Source: Beta vulgaris subsp. vulgaris (Eukaryota > Streptophyta > Magnoliopsida > Caryophyllales > Amaranthaceae). Taken from it: 64,000 bases of DNA. A program made the translations under genes and the position numbers. Where the stretch lies: contig NC_079202.1 in NCBI RefSeq assembly GCF_026745355.1, positions 49,627,900 to 49,691,899 on the forward strand, given 5' to 3'. Below, one piece after another: positions 58,233 to 64,000 of the stretch (positions within the stretch are counted from its first letter, which is position 1; each line of letters begins with the position of its first letter). The notes under the pieces were generated by a model. The model was given only the letters and a program-made list of their open reading frames with translations. It was not told the DNA's origin and searched no databases.

Positions 58233-59457
58233 TATATCATAAGATATAGTGGAGCTCCATAATATAACAATATTTTTGATTTAGATTATTCTCATTAATT
58301 CCACAGTTGAAGATATTATGGCCTTATGTAATAATTCATTGCAAAGTTAAATTTTTCTTGGACATAATGAATTCAACTTATTTTTGCTTATTAAACTTAT
58401 CCTAAATTTATATGTACTTATCTATACTAATTAAAATATGGTATGAAATTTTTAATTGGCAAACACGTAACCTTGTTGGTTCTTCTGTTAAACATTATAG
58501 ACCCATTCATAATGTTTCCCATTAACATAAAATAAAAAAATAGCCCATTTTAGTACTTCTTCAACCTGTTACAATGACTCTTTCACCTTCCATTATCTTA
58601 GAGTTTCGATCCATCAACCACCACAAATTCATTCTATCCAATTCCCTCAAAAACTAATGTCTTGTGATTAGAACTTGGCACTCTCGCTACACATTGGCAT
58701 TTTTCTTCAAAAGAATCGAATTACATACTCCTAAAACTTTAGAAATAATTCCCGAAAAAACCCCAATATAATGCTTTTCTTCATTGCCTTCTTTTCGGCG
58801 AAGATTCAATGCTATTACTTTTAATGACTGAAGCAACTTTCCCGGCAAAGATTTAGTTCTCACGATATGCATAAGGCAACCATAAACTATAGGCTTTAAA
58901 TCGATTTGTTTTGTTCTTCTCCAAATACGATTAGAACTTACTTGCATGTCTTCTATAATTTAAAGGTAATACTTTAGTACTCTTGTAATTTCAATGGAAA
59001 TTTTTTGGATTGAATTGTAATTGGTAATCCATTATTTGATGCAAGATTTTCCGGCGTTAATCTATCTATTTATATAGACATGCAACACATTTTTTTCTAA
59101 TGTGAAAATTTGATAGCATTAGCAGCCCTTATATATTAGATTATTTATTTATAGTACAATGGAGTTATGGAATGATCAATTATGTGAAAATCACAATGGA
59201 ATGATCAATTAGGAGCGATTTTGTTTCATTTTGCAATAATAATTCCGTGAATGATTCGTTTCCTTATTATATGGGTGATTGAATGATTTATGCAAGCAAA
59301 TTTAGAAACAAATAAAGAGAGCATCAAACATTGCATTTTAATAAACCATGACACATGGCGTGTACTCTCCTTGCTCTATAAATTTGTTGTGAACTGTGAG
59401 GGCTGGATTCATAGAAGCATGCCACGTAGGCTAATTTTTTCTTCTTCTATTATTATA

Positions 59458-62400
59458 CTAGGTTTTGGACCCGTGCATAATGCACGGGAACTTTAATACA
59501 ATAAAAATGTTTATATATCTGCTACATTGAAAACATATAAACGATTATTTACGTCTACTTGATCAAAAACTTTGTGTTTAAGAGAAATACACATTTATAT
59601 TAATTATAAAGTTGTTTAACAGATACATGATATTCATATATTTTGGAAGACTTCTTTTTAGAGCAAAACAAAATGTTTTAGGAAGCTACTTCATCCGTTC
59701 GTAGTCTAATATAACAATGAGATTTTTACACTATTCATTCACTATCATACCTTTTCACTATATATTGTTATTTTTATGTAAAGACAAATATAGTCATGTG
59801 GGGTATTGTTAGATTCGTCTTGATATATACTTTCAAAATATCAAATGTGTATAATTTTACTAAATAGTAAATAAAGATATTAATAGTAAAAATTGAGCAT
59901 TGGCAAGCGTGAAAACCCAATTGCTGCAGTAGAAAAAGAACGGCCAGGAAGTATAATATAGTCGGAAGCAATTATATCATCATAAGTAAAGCCAACAACA
60001 CCTTAGGAGGAAGATTGGAATTCCAGATTTTCTTCCACACTTCCGATACAATAGGATCGCCAACAACTGTATGGGAATTCTTAAAAAAATTAATAAAGTG
60101 ATGGTCTTATTTAGTAGAACATACCAATTTTGGTGTAGCCCCATAGAAAGCCATCATCTAAAGGTTGAGATGGTAAAGGTTAAGGATCTCAACCGCCTCA
60201 ACAGGGAGAAAATTTGCACGAACTTGGTTTTCATCCCAGTAACCAGTGGGGGGGTCAATCGTCTCAGAAACTCTCTCTACATTACATCTTCATTTTTTCC
60301 TCGAAATGGCCTTAAAGTATTAGACTTCCCATTATTTTTCTGATATAGGAGTACTATTAGGCAATTTTTACGAATGACTGAGAAATGGCTACATAAAATT
60401 GGCCATGACTGAGAACTGGTTCGGGAGATACAAACCCACCATGCGATAGGGATTGTCCTTGACTTTTGACACACGACCAACTAAAATTGCCTTTTTTGAA
60501 ACCTCAGAGGAAATTTGTTCCATCTGACGGAATGAGTACCATACGGGGTATAAATACCTTATTCCACGTTGCTACCTAAAATGACCACAATTTCGATGAT
60601 ATATTGTATCATACTTTATTCCCCATTTCATCTGGTGGAATGAGTATCATACAGGGTTTCCCCACTCTACTTTTTTCCTAAATACCTTATTCCCCGTTGC
60701 TACTTGAAATGATCACAATTTCGATGATATATTGTATCATACCTTATTTTCCATTCCATCTGACGGAATGAGTATAATACAGGGTTTCTCAATTTACTTT
60801 TCACCTCCCAAAGACTACCTCAAGTGACTTCAATGGTCCACAATTAACCCTTATTCATTAATTTCTTCCTAAAACCAATTTTCGAATATATTAAGCGAAC
60901 TAAAGTTTTAATATTCATAAGACTAATTTAGAAAATGTAAACAAATATAAATACGCACTACTTGTATAATATATGTGTGTTTTATAGGTTCTTTATAAGA
61001 TGTACATTTCAATATTATCTTCTACATCAAAGAAAAAAAAAAACAAAACAAAGTTAAATAAATTAACAACTTTTCCAATTCAATAACTTTATTTGATCTT
61101 TTCAAAACAGTTTCACTCTATTATAAACCAATTAAACTTGAATACTTATAAATCCCCCTTTTTTTTTACATATAAGCTTGACAATTAACTTCTTGTTGAT
61201 TCACCTTCTAAATTAGTGTCGCAATGCTCATTAGATATCTCTCTTTCCAGTCTAATATCGTCCACACGATTTATGGTTTAAAAATTGTAACATTACTTTT
61301 ATATAAAATTATAAGATAATTATTTTACTTGTAGTTCCCTAAAATGACCACAATTTTGATGATATATTTTATCTTACATCATTCCCCATTTCATCTAACT
61401 GAATGAGTATTATACAATATTAATTATATAAGAAAATCATGGCGCTGCTTAACTTTAATGATGAATAAGTGAGAAATATCTATTTTAGCAAGGAAACTAT
61501 ATTTAATCATGCATATAAGAAATAATTATTGATATTCTATAATAATGTCAACTACTTCATGATTCACTCATACTTTCATATATAATTTGAGTTTAGGATG
61601 TTAAATTTATGAACAGTTATATTAGTTTTTTTTTTGCAAGAATAATTAGTTAAAGAATATTGGATTATATTGAAGAAAAATAATTACTATTCTTATTTCT
61701 TAATACACGCAACATATTTTTTTTGGGATATTTCATAAAACTTGCAAAATAATTCGCAAACTATTATAAAAATTAAAGAAAGTTTATTTTATAATTTAAG
61801 CACATGTGTCATGTTTTCACTCTCTCTCCTATCTTTATTTTTTATTTTTTATAGAATGGGCCAAATTCAAAGTGTGTGAATTTTCTTTAAAAATGATATT
61901 AGTATCAAGCGTAAGTTCATAAGTGTATGTACTTATATCGTTTGTTTCATTTGAATGTAAGAATGTGGGAAAATATTTGCCTAAGGTTGTCAACCTTCTT
62001 ATTAGTCGCAATAATAGAATAATATATTAATATATATCCAATAAATTAGAGAGAGAATTGCCATAGATTAATGTTTTAATGTACTCTTGACCTTAACTTT
62101 TTAGTAGTGAGTATCCATTTTTATCTTTAAACAACTTATCTTGTCTGACATTTTCTTAATTCTCCCTTAAGTTGTCTGAAAAACACTTAATTATTATATC
62201 TAAATTTGTTTAATCTTATCTAAATTTTCCAAACTTATATTATCATAGTTATGTCAAAATTAGTTAAAGTAGACAGATGCTTATATATTGGTTTTCATTT
62301 TTTTTTTACCTAATTCAATTTCTTGAACATATATATAGATGAACTCTTATTTTACCTCTCTCACTTTAACTTTGTTTTTTTAAAAAAAATACTTTTAGTA

Positions 62401-63289
62401 TGTATTGGTCATGGATATGATTTTTTTATGATTATCATATTAGCTTACCTAAACCACTTTGGGACTAAAAATTGAATATTTGATTGTTATTGTTTTTTGT
62501 TATATGTAATCTCTAGTCATAATCATGGTGTGTTATATTTTTTTCAACAAAATCATTTTTTATTTCTTGTTTGGTAATAAAATAAACTTGCATTACTATT
62601 ATTATTACATTTGCATATTTTCTTGAAGGGGCTAGCATCTCATGATAATGGTGTGGTATTCATTACCAAAAGTGAATAATATTAAAAAAAAACTTATTAG
62701 ACCAATGTACCCATTGGCTTGAAATTAGGTAATTTTTAAATTAATAATATTATATAAGTTTGATAGGTGTGATGAAAAACTTAAAGTTGTTTATACCAAC
62801 GCACCCATTGGCTTGTACTTAGCTAATATTTGTTTTATATTTGAAATTTCATATTTTGATTTTTGAGTATCTTGTATTAGTGAAAAACTTAAAGTTGTTA
62901 TATCAATTCATCTTTTTCATTGTATATTTTCTCTCTCCTCTAAATTGGTATTTAGCTTGAAAATAATTCCATAACGGTTTTTGTGAAAATAATAAGAATG
63001 ACCGCTAAGATAATATATGATTTTCGTTTAAAAAAAAAAGATAATATTTATTTGTTTCTTAATTGATAATTGGTTGATTGATTCCTTTAGTTATTGTAGT
63101 TGATATTATTTCCTTCATTGTTACACAATCGGAGGAATTAATTGATTATTGTTAAAATTATTTTTAGCAATGCCACGTGGCATAAGCAAGCATTAGGTCG
63201 AAAAGTTGAGGGTGAAGGAGAATAGAGGAAGGTTGAGGTCTTGCCACGTAGGACAATTTTTTCTTGCTTTAATATTATATATGATATGA
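59458..63289 (-). mobile_element. Helitron-like element 2 (minus orientation), head to tail with element 1
   Basis: The 3' end on the minus strand is the same hairpin (CCCGTGCATTATGCACGGG), TCCAAAAC and CTAG. The likely 5' end is a TC near 63284-63289 (TCATATATAATATTAAAGC), followed by a GCCACGTAGG-containing segment also found at the corresponding end of element 1 (59431). The left 2 kb align with element 1; the remainder is unrelated, with a ~120 bp imperfect repeat around 62700-62890 (CACCCATTGGCTTG twice). No protein-coding capacity. The right border is approximate. Confidence 0.6.
59699..59951. mobile_element. Stowaway MITE inside Helitron 2
   Basis: TA-flanked and colinear with 55763-56018. 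Ends CTTCATCCGTTCGTAG and GAAAAAGAACGGCCAGGAAG have diverged. Confidence 0.8.
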
Positions 63290-63423
63290 TATGTTTAAAA
63301 TTTTGCATTCTTCTCAAAGCCTAATCCCTAATTCTATTAAATAAAGCATAAGTTTCTCAATCCCTAAGCAATAATGAAAACCACATGTGGTGAGATGGAA
63401 GGAATTATTTTGTTTATCATATA

Positions 63424-63674
63424 CTACCTCCGTTTCATATTAATTCACTTTGACATTTTACACTATTCAAAATTGCACTTTGACCCTCGTTTATGATTTA
63501 TACGTGAATAAAACATAGTCATGTGGGATCTTGTTAGATTCGTATTAGTATGTATTTTATTAATATGTATTTTTATAATTTTTACAAATACAAAACTAAA
63601 GATATTGTCTTCAAAGTTTTGCATTGACATGCGTGAAAAGTGTAAGTGTGTAGATTAAATTGAAACGGAGATAG
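63424..63674. mobile_element. Stowaway MITE
   Basis: TA-flanked, with left end CTACCTCCGTTTCATATTAA and right end TTGAAACGGAGATAG. The interior shares ATAGTCATGTGGGATCTTGT with the other copies in this window. 251 bp. Confidence 0.88.
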
Positions 63675-63676
63675 TA

Positions 63677-64000
63677 TAATATTAGGAAGATGAAGAATTT
63701 GATAGCCATAATACAAAATGAATTGCCTTTGCTATATTATAATTATGTTGAAGAATCATACGTTTTGATCTAAGAAGAGCCCAATATTTGGAAAGAATCA
63801 CCAACCATGTTGAAGAATCAATTATAATATAGTAGCAGCACATTTGAAGAATTTGGAAGGAATTGATTTGGTGCTAATTTGCCTACACACTTCATTGCCT
63901 CAATTAAAAGGATTTGCAAAATTACTTTAATAAGTGACACGTGGCAAGTGAATGAGAGGGGTGGAAAAATCAAAGAGCAATGAGAGGTGAGAAAGAATAT
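63677..64000. other. intergenic to window edge
   Basis: AT-rich DNA containing a short direct repeat (ATGTTGAAGAATCA twice, near 63746 and 63808). No gene supported. Confidence 0.4.

Larger units (their letters stand above)
55555..59457 (-). mobile_element. Helitron-like element 1 (minus orientation)
   Basis: Read on the minus strand, the 3' end is a palindromic hairpin (CCCGTGCATTATGCACGGG), then TCCAAAAC and CTAG, followed by T: the Helitron 3' signature. It abuts the same 3' end of element 2 at its far side. The first ~2 kb (55555-57590) are colinear with 59458-61420, including a shared Stowaway insertion, a ~128 bp tandem repeat and a TTTTATAGGTTCTYTATA segment. No Rep/helicase is encoded. 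A TCTATACTAATTAAAATATG string at 58425 resembles a Helitron 5' end in + orientation and may mark a nested element. Confidence 0.6.

Overview
This 64 kb window is nuclear DNA from a flowering plant, almost certainly a dicot. It is AT-rich, the genes have GT-AG introns, and the families are plant-specific (purine permease, CXE carboxylesterase, ARID/HSP20-like protein). Roughly half or more of it is layered transposable-element sequence. The long TTCAG-repeat MITEs suggest a Caryophyllales/Amaranthaceae-type genome such as spinach, but that is only an impression.

Five host genes can be supported. (1) The 3' end of a DnaJ chaperone gene (+, 505-1896), with two possible C-termini. (2) An intronless carboxylesterase of the CXE/GID1-like family (+, 4114-5139). 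(3) A purine permease with three coding exons (+, 15276-27289), whose 9.7 kb second intron holds an antisense Ty1/copia element and several MITEs. (4) A single-exon proline-rich membrane protein resembling TED7 of xylem differentiation (-, 32060-31209). (5) A 13-exon ARID-domain gene with a C-terminal alpha-crystallin-like domain (+, 37745-50389; the exon sum of 1281 nt is divisible by three and gives 426 aa). The genes look unrelated in function, as is normal for plants.

The intergenic DNA is a nested record of transposition. At 7.7-13.1 kb a short coding-free copia-type LTR element (TSD AAGAG) carries a CACTA transposon inside one LTR. That CACTA has captured two adjacent exons plus the intron of phytoene desaturase, and probably an exon of a DUF547 gene on the other strand. 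At 34.1-36.0 kb a Mutator-like element built from ~140 bp repeats was hit by a hAT MITE. At 55.6-63.3 kb two related Helitron-like elements lie head to tail.

The most unusual object is at 51.6-52.2 kb: a complete 120-nt 5S rRNA sequence joined directly to the 3' end of a LINE (RNase H domain, stop, poly-A). A perfect 17-bp target-site duplication flanks the whole chimera, so it inserted as one unit. MITEs of the Stowaway, Tourist, hAT and MULE classes, two tRNA-type SINEs and several minisatellites fill most of the rest.
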